Numbered from the stretch's first letter, positions 18,621 through 28,475 are shown. The stretch is DNA of 64,000 bases from Vibrio diabolicus (GCA_001048675.1 CCKK01000020.1:930001-994000), one strand, 5' to 3'. The notes: generated from the sequence alone by a model not told the origin. Translations and numbers: made by a program.

Positions 18621-18646
18621 AAACGGCACCCGATTGGATGCCGTTT
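18621..18646 (-). terminator. Attenuator-like hairpin between the two Hsp70 genes
   Basis: AAACGGCA (18621-18628) pairs with TGCCGTTT (18639-18646). On the coding (minus) strand the stem is followed by TTTTTAAAT, so part of the transcription may stop before the larger Hsp70 gene. Confidence 0.55.
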
Positions 18647-18655
18647 GATTTCTAA

Positions 18656-20611
18656 TTATTGTTCTTCGTTTGAGTCACTTTTCGCGTCTTCGCGCACATC
18701 GAACTCAACATGCCATTTTTGCCCGTTATCAGCGGCAATGGCTTCTAAGTAAAGCGTACCAAGCTCTGTTACGCGAGAAGCTAGGGTAACTGGAACCACT
18801 TCACCTTCACGACGACCTTCTGATACAGGCAGCGTTACTTGGATTTCTGGTAGCTCTTCAAGCTCTTCTGGTGCCCAATAGTCAAGGTGAGTACCTGCTA
18901 GGTCGTCACGACGAACGGTTGAGCCGAAGAATTGGAAGTTAACTGGCTGGCCGATGATCAAACCAAACTCTTGGCTTGGTACGTCAACGCTTGAGCCTTC
19001 TTCCATACCAAATGGTGCTACACACAGTGCTTCCATTGGAGGCGCCATGCCCGGAATCGCAGGCATCGCACTTTCGATACCCACGTAGTACGCCGAAGCA
19101 ATACCGCCGCGGATACGAACGCCTTGACCACGACGCACAGAGCCGTAGTAAGCCGCACCGCTAGCAACTGCAAGGTCTAGATCCACACCTGTTAGGCGTT
19201 TCGCCATTTCTGCGTCTGCTTCAATTAGCCATTCGTTGATCGTGTCTTCTAGACGAGTGGCTAGAAGTTTTGATTTCAGCACACCACCGTTGAATAGGAT
19301 TGCCGTTGGTTTGATGAAGTCAGCCGATTGCGCTGCATCCGCGCCTGGCATACCTGGCATGTTTGCAAATGGGTTGAAATCTTGAGCTTGCGCTGATTCA
19401 CCACCGCTTTGCGCGTGTGCTTGCTTAGACAAGAACGCTGCAATGTGACGAGTAATACCCGCATCTTGTGCGTAAGGAAGACCCATTTGCGTTAGTGCGC
19501 CACGGTTACGTTGAACAGGGTGGTCAGTAATCGCAACTTGAGGGAAGAAGCCGTCAACCAATGTTTGTTGTACTTCTTCTTGAGTCAGTTCTGTCTTCAA
19601 CGTTGCGCCAAGCAGTTTAGAACCGCGGCTTGGTACTACGATTGGCACTGACTGAAGTTCGCTGTCGTTCAATAGCGCTTCTTTCGCGTCACGACATGCG
19701 TGCGTCATTGCCTGAACTTGCCATGGTTGTAGCTCTTTGCCTTCTTGCGCTAGCTTCATCTTCAAGCGGTACGCAAGTGCAAGGTCCATGTTGTCACCGC
19801 CAAGTAGGATGTGTTCACCTACCGCGATGCGGTTCAGAGTTAGGTTGCCGTCGTCTTCAGTGACTTCAACCAAAGAAAGGTCGGTTGTACCACCACCGAT
19901 ATCGACCACAAGCACGATGTCGCCAACTTCAACTTCATCGCGCCATTTGTCGTCGCTGTTATCAATCCAGTTGTAAAGCGCAGCTTGTGGCTCTTCTAGA
20001 AGTGTTAGGTGCACGAAACCAACGTTGCGTGCTGCTTCTGCAGTTAGGTCACGAGCCGCAGGATCGAAAGAAGCCGGAACCGTAATGGTAACGTCTTGAT
20101 CGGCAAGGTTGTAATTTGGATTTGCGTGATTCCAAGCATCTTTTAAGTGCTCAAGGTATAGCTCGGTTGCGCGAAGAGGGGATACTTTTTCCACTTCTTC
20201 TGGGCTACCCGCTGGTAGGAATGCGTCACGACGGTTTACACCACCGTGGCAAAGCCAAGATTTCGCACTTGCAACAAGACGAATTGGTGTTTTTGAACCT
20301 AGGTTACGTGCAATTGCACCAACTAGAGCTTTTGGCTCACTCGACCACGGAAGAACGCGTGATTGCGGGTTCATTTCGTGTTCGTGTGGTTGGTATAGGA
20401 AAGAGCCTAATTGGCTACGAGTCTCTACCGTACCCGGCGCAGTCAGCTGCGGGATAGGCATTACTTCTACGCGAGCGTCTTCGTCGTGCGTATCAACAAA
20501 AGACATGACACAGTGTGTTGTACCTAAGTCGATACCAACACTGAATTTAGGCGTCTGTTGAGTTTCAACAGACGCTTCTTGAGAATGGTTTTCTTGGTTC
20601 ATGTGTTCCAT
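18656..20611 (-). CDS. Hsp70-family protein (651 residues)
   Basis: Hsp70 ATPase motifs are intact: VGIDLGTTHCVMSF (about 25-38), VVDIGGGTTDLSLVEV (about 225) and LFNGGVLKSKLL (about 440). An insertion rich in Gln, Pro, Gly and Met (about 390-430, AHAQSGGESAQAQ then FANMPGMPGAD) splits the ATPase domain. The C-terminal part (about 530-651) is a short beta-rich region rather than a standard peptide-binding lid. The TGA/ATG junction with the DUF2760 gene at 20611 shows tight coupling. It should work with its two neighbours as one chaperone module. Confidence 0.85.
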   Translation of the reverse strand: MEHMNQENHSQEASVETQQTPKFSVGIDLGTTHCVMSFVDTHDEDARVEVMPIPQLTAPGTVETRSQLGSFLYQPHEHEMNPQSRVLPWSSEPKALVGAIARNLGSKTPIRLVASAKSWLCHGGVNRRDAFLPAGSPEEVEKVSPLRATELYLEHLKDAWNHANPNYNLADQDVTITVPASFDPAARDLTAEAARNVGFVHLTLLEEPQAALYNWIDNSDDKWRDEVEVGDIVLVVDIGGGTTDLSLVEVTEDDGNLTLNRIAVGEHILLGGDNMDLALAYRLKMKLAQEGKELQPWQVQAMTHACRDAKEALLNDSELQSVPIVVPSRGSKLLGATLKTELTQEEVQQTLVDGFFPQVAITDHPVQRNRGALTQMGLPYAQDAGITRHIAAFLSKQAHAQSGGESAQAQDFNPFANMPGMPGADAAQSADFIKPTAILFNGGVLKSKLLATRLEDTINEWLIEADAEMAKRLTGVDLDLAVASGAAYYGSVRRGQGVRIRGGIASAYYVGIESAMPAIPGMAPPMEALCVAPFGMEEGSSVDVPSQEFGLIIGQPVNFQFFGSTVRRDDLAGTHLDYWAPEELEELPEIQVTLPVSEGRREGEVVPVTLASRVTELGTLYLEAIAADNGQKWHVEFDVREDAKSDSNEEQ

Positions 20612-21243
20612 TACAGCTCAACCTCGGCTGGAGCAATCACAGATGCATCGTAGTTTTCAGCCAGTTTAGGCAGGTTCATAGACGTTGCCTTCCAACCTTT
20701 GTGAACTAGAGTGCCGTGGAACGGCGCGCTGCCTGTCACGTTACCAGTTAGGCGGATTTCTTGTGGGTTGAAGCCTTCTTCAACCGTAATACGAGTTTCT
20801 TCTTCTTCGTTACGAACGTGCGCAAGTGTCACGTAATCGTTCAATACTTTTTGACCGCCAGTGTGAATAACACGAGCCGCAGCGCCTACTTCTTCATCAG
20901 AGAACGAAGTTAGGTCTTCTTGTAGGAAGTCGATCAGACGAGCTTCTTGCTGCATGATAGAAAGTAGCTGCATTGCAGAATCAGTAGAAGCTGTTGCGAG
21001 TTTCGATTCAACTTCAACGACTTTTTCTACGACCTTCTCAACTTCAACGACTTTTTCTACTTCGACGATCTTCTCAACTGGCTTCTCAACTTCGACGATT
21101 TTCTCGACCGGTTTTTCTACGACTTTCTCAACCACTTTTGATTTGCGAGAGACCGCGACTAAAAGAAGCAAAACGCTCGATGCGGTTAGGCCAGCGTGAA
21201 GCATATCGAACGTTTGAGGAATTAGGTTCAAATCAATGTTCAT
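20611..21243 (-). CDS. DUF2760 protein with membrane anchor and Val-Glu-Lys repeat stalk
   Basis: The 210-residue protein has one hydrophobic segment (about 17-30), then about 45 residues of V-E-K/V-E-V/P-V-E-K repeats, then a C-terminal domain (about 90-210) resembling DUF2760. The layout suggests an inner-membrane anchor, an extended charged stalk and a globular head. It is the first gene of the operon with two Hsp70s, a combination known in vibrios, so the head may recruit the Hsp70s to the membrane. The topology is inferred; no signal-peptidase site is evident. Confidence 0.75.
   Translation of the reverse strand: MNIDLNLIPQTFDMLHAGLTASSVLLLLVAVSRKSKVVEKVVEKPVEKIVEVEKPVEKIVEVEKVVEVEKVVEKVVEVESKLATASTDSAMQLLSIMQQEARLIDFLQEDLTSFSDEEVGAAARVIHTGGQKVLNDYVTLAHVRNEEEETRITVEEGFNPQEIRLTGNVTGSAPFHGTLVHKGWKATSMNLPKLAENYDASVIAPAEVEL
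21000..21135 (-). repeat. In-frame Val-Glu-Lys repeats
   Basis: Imperfect 12- to 30-base direct repeats encode V-E-K-V-V-E-V and V-E-K-P-V-E-K-I units. Such tracts can expand or contract by slippage in multiples of three, changing stalk length without breaking the frame. Confidence 0.85.
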
Positions 21244-21532
21244 GACGTTTTTTCTCTTTCTATTGATTATTGGTGCTCAGTATTGGCTCATATGTGTTCA
21301 CTAAAACGATCGTCTTTGCGATCTTGCACCAAGTTTAGACATTAAAATGATGACGGATGGTAGCATATTCAAGGCTTAAGGCTGTAATAATTCGTGACTA
21401 TACCGTACGAACAGCGTGAAAAATCGACGATCGGACTGCCCAGCATAGGTTGTTGCTTGATGTTTGTGCGTTGCTAACGCAGTATTTCAATAGATCCCGA
21501 AGTTTAACTTACGGAAGTATCAAAATTACGAT

Positions 21533-23113
21533 ATGACACAAAGCACCGCTCACAAGAGCGTTATCAAACGACATTCAGACTCTATTCTAGCTTTTGCAGC
21601 GACGTTGTGTGTCACTGCTGGTGTGGTCGGTGCTGCTTATACGATGCAGCAACGGTATACGCAGACGACGTTTGATACTTTAGCTGACCGACAAGCAGAA
21701 TCACTGAAAGCGAACGTCGAAAATGATTTAAAGTTCATTGGTGCAGGTGCAAACTTTTTTCATTCGATTGAACGCACCTATTGGTCTTCGTTCCCAATGT
21801 ATGCGGAACAAGTAATCAATAGCTCGCGAAGTCTAATTGGACTTCAATGGATGCAAAAGGTCGAATTCGAAGACCTTGATGAGCATATTTTAAAGACCCG
21901 TCAAACATTTCCTGATTTCCAACCGTTTACCGTTCCTAAAGATGGCCCCAAAACCTACGGGTACATTTTTGAACACAAAGAGCCAATTTTTATCGCATCG
22001 GATATTTATCCAAGAACACCAGAAAACCTTTCTCTACTAGGTTTCTATTTTTCACGTAAACGCTTCGATCTCATCTTGGATGATATATCCACAAATGGTC
22101 GAGCGAATGTCTCGGATAAAGTTCGCTTACTGCAAGATGGGTATGACAAGTCCATTCCTAAAACTGGGCTGCTAGTGTTCCATCCAGTGTTTGACTTCGA
22201 GAACCAACATTTATTAGGTGTAGTGACAGGGGTGATTCGAAGTACAGTTTACTTTGAGGATTTGATCACGAAAACCGCGACCGAGCTAGATATGTCGGTG
22301 CGCGTAGAAGATTTAGGCTTTGACGCAGCAGATGACCCCGTTCTCTTCCAAAGTTCAAACTGGGATAACATTCGAGGAACGGTTATAAGCCGTACCATTC
22401 AGCTGCCCAATCGTGAGTGGCGGATTGATTTTAAACTTTCTGATGCCGTCTCTGCTTGGGAGCGTTCTATTTTAGCGGGCACGACATTAGCCGGGTTGGT
22501 AATCGCCTTTTTGATTAGTTGGATTGTGAATTTACAGTCACGAGAAAAAGAGCGCTTGGCGGTCATGTTAGAGCTTAAAACCGTCGAATTAAAAAGGATG
22601 GCTGAGCGTGACCCTCTAACTCAGTTACTCAATCGCCGAGCGTTTAACGATCATTTGCTTAGCCAGATAAACAAAGGTGTTAGCTTCGCATTGGTTGGTT
22701 TTGATATCGACCACTTCAAAGTTATCAATGACAAGCACGGTCATTTAGGGGGAGATGAAGCATTGCAGCATGTGACTAAGCTAGTCAGTGCGAATCTAAA
22801 GCCTGGAGACCGATTTTATCGTGCTGGTGGTGATGAGTTCTGTATTATTTCTAAAGTCATTGATAAAGAAGCACTGGAAGCTTATCTGGAAAAGTTGCGG
22901 AGCATCGTGGCAAGTACGGCTTTTGACTATGGCGATGCTTCAATCATTTGCACGTTAAGTATTGGCGCGGCTGTCCATAAAGATGAAGATCCTGAAAGCT
23001 TGTATCACAAAATGGATAATCAACTTTATTTGAGTAAAAAAACGGTCGTAATAATGTGTCGATTGGCGATTAAATGGGCGCGCAAATTCGAGTTTTACAC
23101 CGTGTTACGGTAG
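21533..23113 (+). CDS. CHASE-GGDEF diguanylate cyclase with frameshifted C-terminus
   Basis: A membrane sensor: transmembrane helix (about 18-36), periplasmic CHASE domain (about 45-300), second helix (about 308-330) and a GGDEF cyclase domain. The active site AGGDEF (residues 431-436) is intact; the inhibitory site five residues before it reads KPGD rather than RxxD, so product inhibition is probably weak. It makes c-di-GMP in response to an external ligand. After YLSKK the frame is off: a run of seven A (23036-23042) should hold eight, which would give the usual KNGRNNVSIGD ending with stop at 23071. As read, about 17 foreign residues follow instead. Confidence 0.85.
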   Translation: MTQSTAHKSVIKRHSDSILAFAATLCVTAGVVGAAYTMQQRYTQTTFDTLADRQAESLKANVENDLKFIGAGANFFHSIERTYWSSFPMYAEQVINSSRSLIGLQWMQKVEFEDLDEHILKTRQTFPDFQPFTVPKDGPKTYGYIFEHKEPIFIASDIYPRTPENLSLLGFYFSRKRFDLILDDISTNGRANVSDKVRLLQDGYDKSIPKTGLLVFHPVFDFENQHLLGVVTGVIRSTVYFEDLITKTATELDMSVRVEDLGFDAADDPVLFQSSNWDNIRGTVISRTIQLPNREWRIDFKLSDAVSAWERSILAGTTLAGLVIAFLISWIVNLQSREKERLAVMLELKTVELKRMAERDPLTQLLNRRAFNDHLLSQINKGVSFALVGFDIDHFKVINDKHGHLGGDEALQHVTKLVSANLKPGDRFYRAGGDEFCIISKVIDKEALEAYLEKLRSIVASTAFDYGDASIICTLSIGAAVHKDEDPESLYHKMDNQLYLSKKTVVIMCRLAIKWARKFEFYTVLR

Positions 23114-23156
23114 AATCGCACGCTTTAAAATTTTATGTTAGGAATCAAGACAAACT

Positions 23157-23687
23157 ATGAACCATAACCGTATTGTATGCTTCGATTTAGAAATGTGTTG
23201 CTGGAACGAAAATGGTGTCGGCAGCACGGGTGAAATTATCGAAGTTGGGTTGGCTGAAATAGATTTGTCTAGAGGCGAGATAGTCAAGCGAGCTCAATAC
23301 TACGTAAAACCTGAACATGATGAAGTTTCGCTGTTTTGTGCCGAGCTAACAGGTATTACGCCACGTAAAATTGAAAAACAAGGACGCCCATTAGAAGAAG
23401 TGCTTAAATCCATGGTTAAGAACTTCGGTGGTCGTAACAAGATTTATGCATCATGGGGCCGAGATGACCTCATCCTGCTTGAAGAGTGTAAGCAAAAAGG
23501 TATTGAAGCGCCATTTACGGAGTTCATCAACTTAGCGACGCTTTATCGCATTCAAAATCGTCTTAAGGATAAGCGTATTGGTCACCGAGCAGCTCAAGAA
23601 GCAAAAGGCATTGATTGGGAAGGGCGCCAACATTCTGGTTATGTGGATGCGTACAATTTAGCGAAGCTTGCTCTGACTATGCTTTAA
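23157..23687 (+). CDS. DEDDh-family 3'-5' exonuclease
   Basis: The 176-residue protein has the exonuclease-fold acidic residues in order: CFDLEMC (Asp9/Glu11), the Trp-Gly-Arg-Asp-Asp motif near residue 100, and the final HSGYVDAYN (His then Asp). This makes it DEDDh, like RNase T, KapD and ERI-1-type nucleases that trim RNA or DNA 3' ends. It appears to be the whole protein, with no added domain. It starts 84 bases after the canonical stop of the cyclase and ends before a strong terminator. The substrate is unknown. Confidence 0.8.
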   Translation: MNHNRIVCFDLEMCCWNENGVGSTGEIIEVGLAEIDLSRGEIVKRAQYYVKPEHDEVSLFCAELTGITPRKIEKQGRPLEEVLKSMVKNFGGRNKIYASWGRDDLILLEECKQKGIEAPFTEFINLATLYRIQNRLKDKRIGHRAAQEAKGIDWEGRQHSGYVDAYNLAKLALTML

Positions 23688-23829
23688 TGGTCCGATATAG
23701 ATCGGCAAACTTGTAATCAAATCGTCATTCAACCATTGTTGTTTTGTCATGGAATCTGTTTAGTGTAGAGCTCGTCAAACATATTCATATCTTGACCAGT
23801 ATTTTAATAACAATGTCGTTGGCTTATCG

Positions 23830-23856
23830 AAAAAACGCGCGTAATGCGCGTTTTTT
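23830..23856 (+). terminator. Intrinsic terminator
   Basis: AAAAAACGCGC (23830-23840), loop GTAAT, complement through 23856, ending in a run of seven T. A classical terminator for the exonuclease transcript, usable from both sides. Confidence 0.85.
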
Positions 23857-23939
23857 TATGGCTATAGAATTCAATCTTCGCCATCATTTCACGGTAGACT
23901 TGAAATAGCTTGCGCGACTTACATGTTTACCTTGTTTCC

Positions 23940-24380
23940 TTACTGAGATTGCAACTTTGCTCGAATGAACTCACTGTGATCAACGTAGAGTAGTTCTGCT
24001 GTTTTGCGGATCACTGCATCTTCTAGTGGATCAATTTCGCCATCGGCATACGCCACTTCCCACATGCTTTTGATTAAGTTGTAGCGTGTTTCTTGAGTCA
24101 ATTCTCTCAGTTGAGAAGTAAAATCGTACAGAGACGCGGAGTCTTTTATTTTCTGTTGCGCTTGCTCTAACAAAGCATTTGATTCTTCTTCATTTAATGA
24201 CAGAAGCTTCATCAATAATGAACGCTTTGTTTCTTGCTCTTTATCATCGACGTTATGGTCTGCGCCAGATACTTCACACAGCAAGCACGCGATAGCCATA
24301 TTCGGAGAGAGTGTGTTGGTTTGGCTTAAATCAGAGCCTTCAATGAGCTGTTTAAATAATGAGGTAAGAGAGTTAAACAT
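23940..24380 (-). CDS. TerB-like tellurite-resistance-family protein
   Basis: The 146-residue protein is all-helical and fits the TerB/DjlA-N fold: an early acidic loop (VSGADHNVDDKE) and the later repeat of the same pattern (YADGEIDPLEDAVIRKTAELLYVDHSEF), both likely to bind metal. The start at 24380 (MFNSLTSLFKQL) is chosen because the upstream extension is unlike the family and hydrophobic. The role of stand-alone TerB proteins is unclear; membrane stress and metal sensing have been suggested for the family. Confidence 0.75.
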   Translation of the reverse strand: MFNSLTSLFKQLIEGSDLSQTNTLSPNMAIACLLCEVSGADHNVDDKEQETKRSLLMKLLSLNEEESNALLEQAQQKIKDSASLYDFTSQLRELTQETRYNLIKSMWEVAYADGEIDPLEDAVIRKTAELLYVDHSEFIRAKLQSQ

Positions 24381-24569
24381 ATTGAACACCGAGCTATTGT
24401 TTATTTGGTTAACATGGTCATAAATACGGTAGATCTCAAGGTGTGGTATCAAAATTAGCACGCCGTTGACAGTCAAGAGCTTTGCTCATCTACCCAAATC
24501 CCTCGTACTTTTAAGTTCAGTCAAAATGACTTGCCTTCAAGAAAGGGCAAGTCATTTTGGGAGCGAGAT

Positions 24570-26511
24570 TTAGCCTTCTGCACGAGTTGGTGGAAAATGT
24601 ACCTCTTCACCATCGCTCGTTAGAATGCTAATTTGGCTCGGCTTTCCTTCGTCATCAAGACGCAGCTCACCAATGGCGCTGTGGTTAACTAAGCGATAAA
24701 AATTGTGCGAACTTGGTGCGCGTTTGTAGATCTTTAGCCGCTTACGTTTTGTGAACCAGTTTAAAGGCGAACGAGGGCTATATAGAAGCCTATCTAGACC
24801 ATCACAAATATTGAGCAATTGGGTTGGGAACTGATTTTTAATCCCGCTACAGGTGATTTGATAGATATTCGGACTATTTTTTCGGTAGCGAAGTTTAATG
24901 TCGTATGCAAAAGAGTAGTGCACGTCGCCAGAGAGAATAACGAAATTGGTCGGCGTCTTAGTATGTGTAAAAATACTAATAAGCGTATTCGCACTTCCGG
25001 GGTGCGCCATCCAGTTTTCAGCATCGACCATCAATGGTTTACCAAGCATCGTCACTACTCGCTGCAGTGCTTCGATAAACTTCACTCCGAACATTGGCGC
25101 GGCAGAAACAATGATAACTTTGTCTTGATGAATAAGTTCTTGGTGGAACTCAATCATTGCTTCCCAGTCCATTAACCCAGAGGGCTTGTTCATTTTAGAC
25201 TCAGAACGCCAGCGTCTGGTTCGCGTATCTAGCACGACAACTTTTGGCGTCGTCGGAATGGTGTAATGCCAATTCTCAAAGCGATACAAATATTGAATAA
25301 ATGCATCTTGAGTTTGTGAGGAACCCTCGTTGAAAAAGCGTTGAGCGATACTCATAAACTCATCATTGAATTTTTCTGGCGCGTTTCCCCACCCTTGGCA
25401 GAGCCAGTAGGCAATCAGGCTGTTCCCGATAATACGTTTCGCAAAGGCGTTGCTGTACGCGGCTTGTTCCCAGCCTATGGTAAGGTTCCAATCGTCGGTG
25501 ACATCGTGATCATCAAAGATCATGTAGGTTGGAATGTGAGCAAGTAGGCGTTGAACCTTATCCAGACCTGAGACGAATTTATCTATTTGAGCTTTTTCTT
25601 TCGCGCCATTGCTGCTGCCATTTGGGATCGAGAGTTGCTCCGCCGACAGTAAACTCATTTTCTAATAAGCGATCTGTCCGAATGAGCTTCCATAAGGTTG
25701 GAGACCAAACCAATAAGTACATTGCAAAGCATTCGGCAAAGCTTATTAGATGGTTTTCACACTCTTTGGCGCTGAATATTGGCGTCCCTCTGTGCGGGAA
25801 AAACGTACTCAGTAAACTGCCATCATTCACATAATGAGGCAACAATTTGTCCCGACCATAATAACAAGCTGAGTGCTGGTAGAGGGCATTGGTATTTTTT
25901 ATCGGCGCTTGCTCGAATTCTTCGCCCGGTAAACCGAGTAGGGCAATGACTTGTTCGATGGCGTCCAGAGTAGGGCCTGCAACATGGTCTGCGTAGATTT
26001 GGTCACCACTCATGATGAGCATATCTGGTCTTTCTTCGATGGTTTGAGATGCGATTTTATGATCCGCAGCGACCAATGTATCTTTACTGAAGTGGTGGGG
26101 ATTCCGGCACGAGCCATGCAGAACATAATCTGCTTTTTCGCTGATTAGGAACTCAACGCCCAAATTTGGACAGTTATCTCGTTCATAAGTCAGATGAGGA
26201 AGCATTTCCGTTACTGAGCCGTGTTGCGTTTGTATTTGATAGCGTAACGTTTGATGGGTCGGAAACTCGCCCTTTAATTGCAACAAACAGCACCACGCAT
26301 TGAGACCGATTTGAAGCTGTTCTTTTTGCTCACTTAAGGGGGCTTGATGAATGACGGAGGCGTTTTCATCCGTAATTTGCACCATACCCTCCAAGCGTTG
26401 GGTGGTGACTAGCCAAATATTGATTTCAGTTGCGGTCACTTTGCGCAAAATCGGACCTGCAACGATAAGAGGAAGTGAAGATGTTTCAGTCGTGTTCATC
26501 AATGCTGGCAA
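24570..26511 (-). pseudogene. PhoD-like alkaline phosphatase-family gene split by a frameshift
   Basis: Two frames together make one PhoD-like metallophosphatase. The first (26511 to about 25640) holds GSCRNPHH and MSGDQIYAD; the second (to 24570) holds FDDHDVTDDW and LSGDVHYSFA. The metal-binding residues are therefore split and neither half could work alone. The shift lies in the overlap 25579-25658; dropping one A from the AAAA in the coding-strand text GAAAATGAG (near 25655) joins ...DRLLEM to SLLSAEQL. The start is a TTG at 26511 behind AAGGAG. No signal peptide is seen, unusual for secreted PhoD but common in this cytosolic subgroup. Confidence 0.75.
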
Positions 26512-26520
26512 AACGGCTCC

Positions 26521-26871
26521 TTATGTGTCAGCTTCTTCTTCTAATATTTCGATAACTTGTGAACTGCTAAGTTCATGTCCCATAAGGAATAAACCTAGCA
26601 TGGCATCGGCTTTTGACGCGTTATCACTGTCTTCATCCAAAATCTGCTGAAGTCGCGTTCTGATTAGATCTATTTCGTGCTCGACGAAGCCGCGTCCCTC
26701 TTCGTCTCCCTGACCATCTTCTGGAGCATTATCAAAGTGCAAAAATAACATGTCACCATCAAGTTGAGTCCCTATCAACCTTTCAGGCAGCCATGCTTCT
26801 CCCATCACAATGTCTGGGTCCGTGTCTGCGGGTAAATGATTCAAGGTAGAGATAAGTTCAGATGCTTTCAC
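26521..26871 (-). CDS. Hypothetical acidic protein upstream of the PhoD-like gene
   Basis: The 116-residue acidic protein (many Asp/Glu, including an EEEADT end) is not recognised. It begins MKASELISTLNHLPADTDPDIVMGEAWLPE, which looks like a small alpha/beta domain, followed by two helices. It ends nine bases before the TTG start of the PhoD-like gene and is very likely cotranscribed. Confidence 0.65.
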   Translation of the reverse strand: MKASELISTLNHLPADTDPDIVMGEAWLPERLIGTQLDGDMLFLHFDNAPEDGQGDEEGRGFVEHEIDLIRTRLQQILDEDSDNASKADAMLGLFLMGHELSSSQVIEILEEEADT

Positions 26872-27005
26872 TTTTTACTTCATTATGTTTGATTTAGAAC
26901 TAAGCTAGAGTTTTAAGAGCTTGTTACGATAGTAAAAATATTCACAAATAAGCTCATCTAGTCGTGCAATATTAATATAATCTTGGGACTCAAACTGTCA
27001 CGAGG

Positions 27006-27022
27006 ATGACAACATTTGTCAT
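27006..27022. promoter_or_regulatory. Operator-like palindrome upstream of the MipA/OmpV gene
   Basis: ATGACAA-CAT-TTGTCAT is a perfect 7-bp inverted repeat. It overlaps a second one (TGTCA-N6-TGACA, about 26998-27010). It lies about 90 bases before the start at 27109, in the expected promoter zone. The binding protein is unknown. Confidence 0.4.
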
Positions 27023-27108
27023 TGTAACGGCTATCATCAGAAGAACATAAGCTTTAAATGGCAAATCATTGATGTTTGCCTGCTTCTCAACCAACATTTT
27101 TCGAACTC

Positions 27109-28413
27109 ATGAAGAGATTAATTCTAACAACCCTCACTTTGCCTTTAGCTGCGATGGCTTCTTCTGCGTATGGTGTAGAAGAGCAAACATGGGGAATTGC
27201 AGCGATGTATCGCACCGCATCGATCCCGTTTTATACCCCCGATAATGACTCGACGGTGAGTACATTTGTACCAATGATGTTCTTTGAAAACGAGCATTTG
27301 TATATCAATGGCATTGAAGGCGGCGTTTTTCTGTATGACGAGAGTGATTCTGACTGGCGCGCGAGTGCGATCATGCGATTGAGATTTGTTGATATTCCCA
27401 TGTCGCTACAAAATGCCAATGAAGGGGACAGAGTCGACTTTGGTGGTCAAGTTCGTTATAGCATTAACGACAACTGGCGCGCGGAAATAGAACTAATGAC
27501 GGACGATGAACTCCAGTTTCACTCTAATTATCGCCTTGCCGCTAATTATGCGTTTGGTGATTGGGAGTTAGAGCCATCTATCACGATTCGATACAAAGAC
27601 GCTGACTTCAACAGTGAATATTATGCGTTTAAAGATGTTACTGGGGAAAGAATTGGAGCAGGACTTGACGCCAACCTCGGCATCAAAGCGCGTTATCATG
27701 TGACTTCCAACTTGTATTTATTGGGGGAGACGAGTGTCACTCGCTTAGATGATAATGCTTACAACAGCCAGCTTGTAGAAGACCGATATCAAGGTGAAGT
27801 GTTTGTCGGTTTTGGTTTTTTCAACGATAAAGGCAAAGCTCCGAAATCAACACTGAGGAATAAACCATACCTACGTATCGCGCATGGTTGGGCGACGCCT
27901 TCAAATATTGGTGAAATATTTAGCTTTGAGAGAGAAAAAGACCCATACGACAATCAACTTACTTCATTGTTTTATGGGCACCCGCTAACGGACGAGTTGT
28001 TTGGCTTTCCTCTTGATATTTATTTAACGCCAGGTTTGGTTCATCACTGGTCGTCCAGTGTTCAGTCCGCGAGCACAGAATACGTGATGGCGATTAAGGC
28101 TTATTATACCGTTAATTGGCCAACGACTTGGCGATTTGGTGTTGCGGAAGGTATGTCATACGTCGACAACATTACCTACATCGAAGGAACCGAAATGGAA
28201 GACAAGGGTTATACACCAAGTAAGCTACTGAACTACTTAGACTTCTCGTTTGATGTAAATATAGGTGACTTATTCAACCAAAAAAACTGGGAAAATATGT
28301 GGGTGGGTTATTCATTGCATCACCGCTCAGCAATTTTCGAAAGTGCGTCCCAGTTTGGGCGCATTAAAGGCGGGAGCAACTACAATACCATTTACTTCCA
28401 GTTCGAGTTTTAG
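27109..28413 (+). CDS. MipA/OmpV-family outer-membrane protein
   Basis: The 434-residue protein has a signal peptide (KRLILTTLTLPLAAMASSAYG, cut near residue 22) and a beta-barrel pattern of alternating strands ending in the aromatic FQFEF. It fits the MipA/OmpV family, whose members sit in the outer membrane; E. coli MipA scaffolds murein hydrolases. It is longer than typical OmpV (about 250 residues). The ATG at 27109 is preferred over the TTG at 27076 because the signal peptide begins there. Confidence 0.75.
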   Translation: MKRLILTTLTLPLAAMASSAYGVEEQTWGIAAMYRTASIPFYTPDNDSTVSTFVPMMFFENEHLYINGIEGGVFLYDESDSDWRASAIMRLRFVDIPMSLQNANEGDRVDFGGQVRYSINDNWRAEIELMTDDELQFHSNYRLAANYAFGDWELEPSITIRYKDADFNSEYYAFKDVTGERIGAGLDANLGIKARYHVTSNLYLLGETSVTRLDDNAYNSQLVEDRYQGEVFVGFGFFNDKGKAPKSTLRNKPYLRIAHGWATPSNIGEIFSFEREKDPYDNQLTSLFYGHPLTDELFGFPLDIYLTPGLVHHWSSSVQSASTEYVMAIKAYYTVNWPTTWRFGVAEGMSYVDNITYIEGTEMEDKGYTPSKLLNYLDFSFDVNIGDLFNQKNWENMWVGYSLHHRSAIFESASQFGRIKGGSNYNTIYFQFEF

Positions 28414-28475
28414 AGCATCGTAAGATGCATATAGGTCGGATTTGCAACTGACTTCTTTATCACCCATTATGAGTA

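Noticed and set aside
21000-21135. CRISPR-like or satellite repeat
   Set aside because: The repeats are in frame, have no spacers and encode a Val-Glu-Lys stalk.
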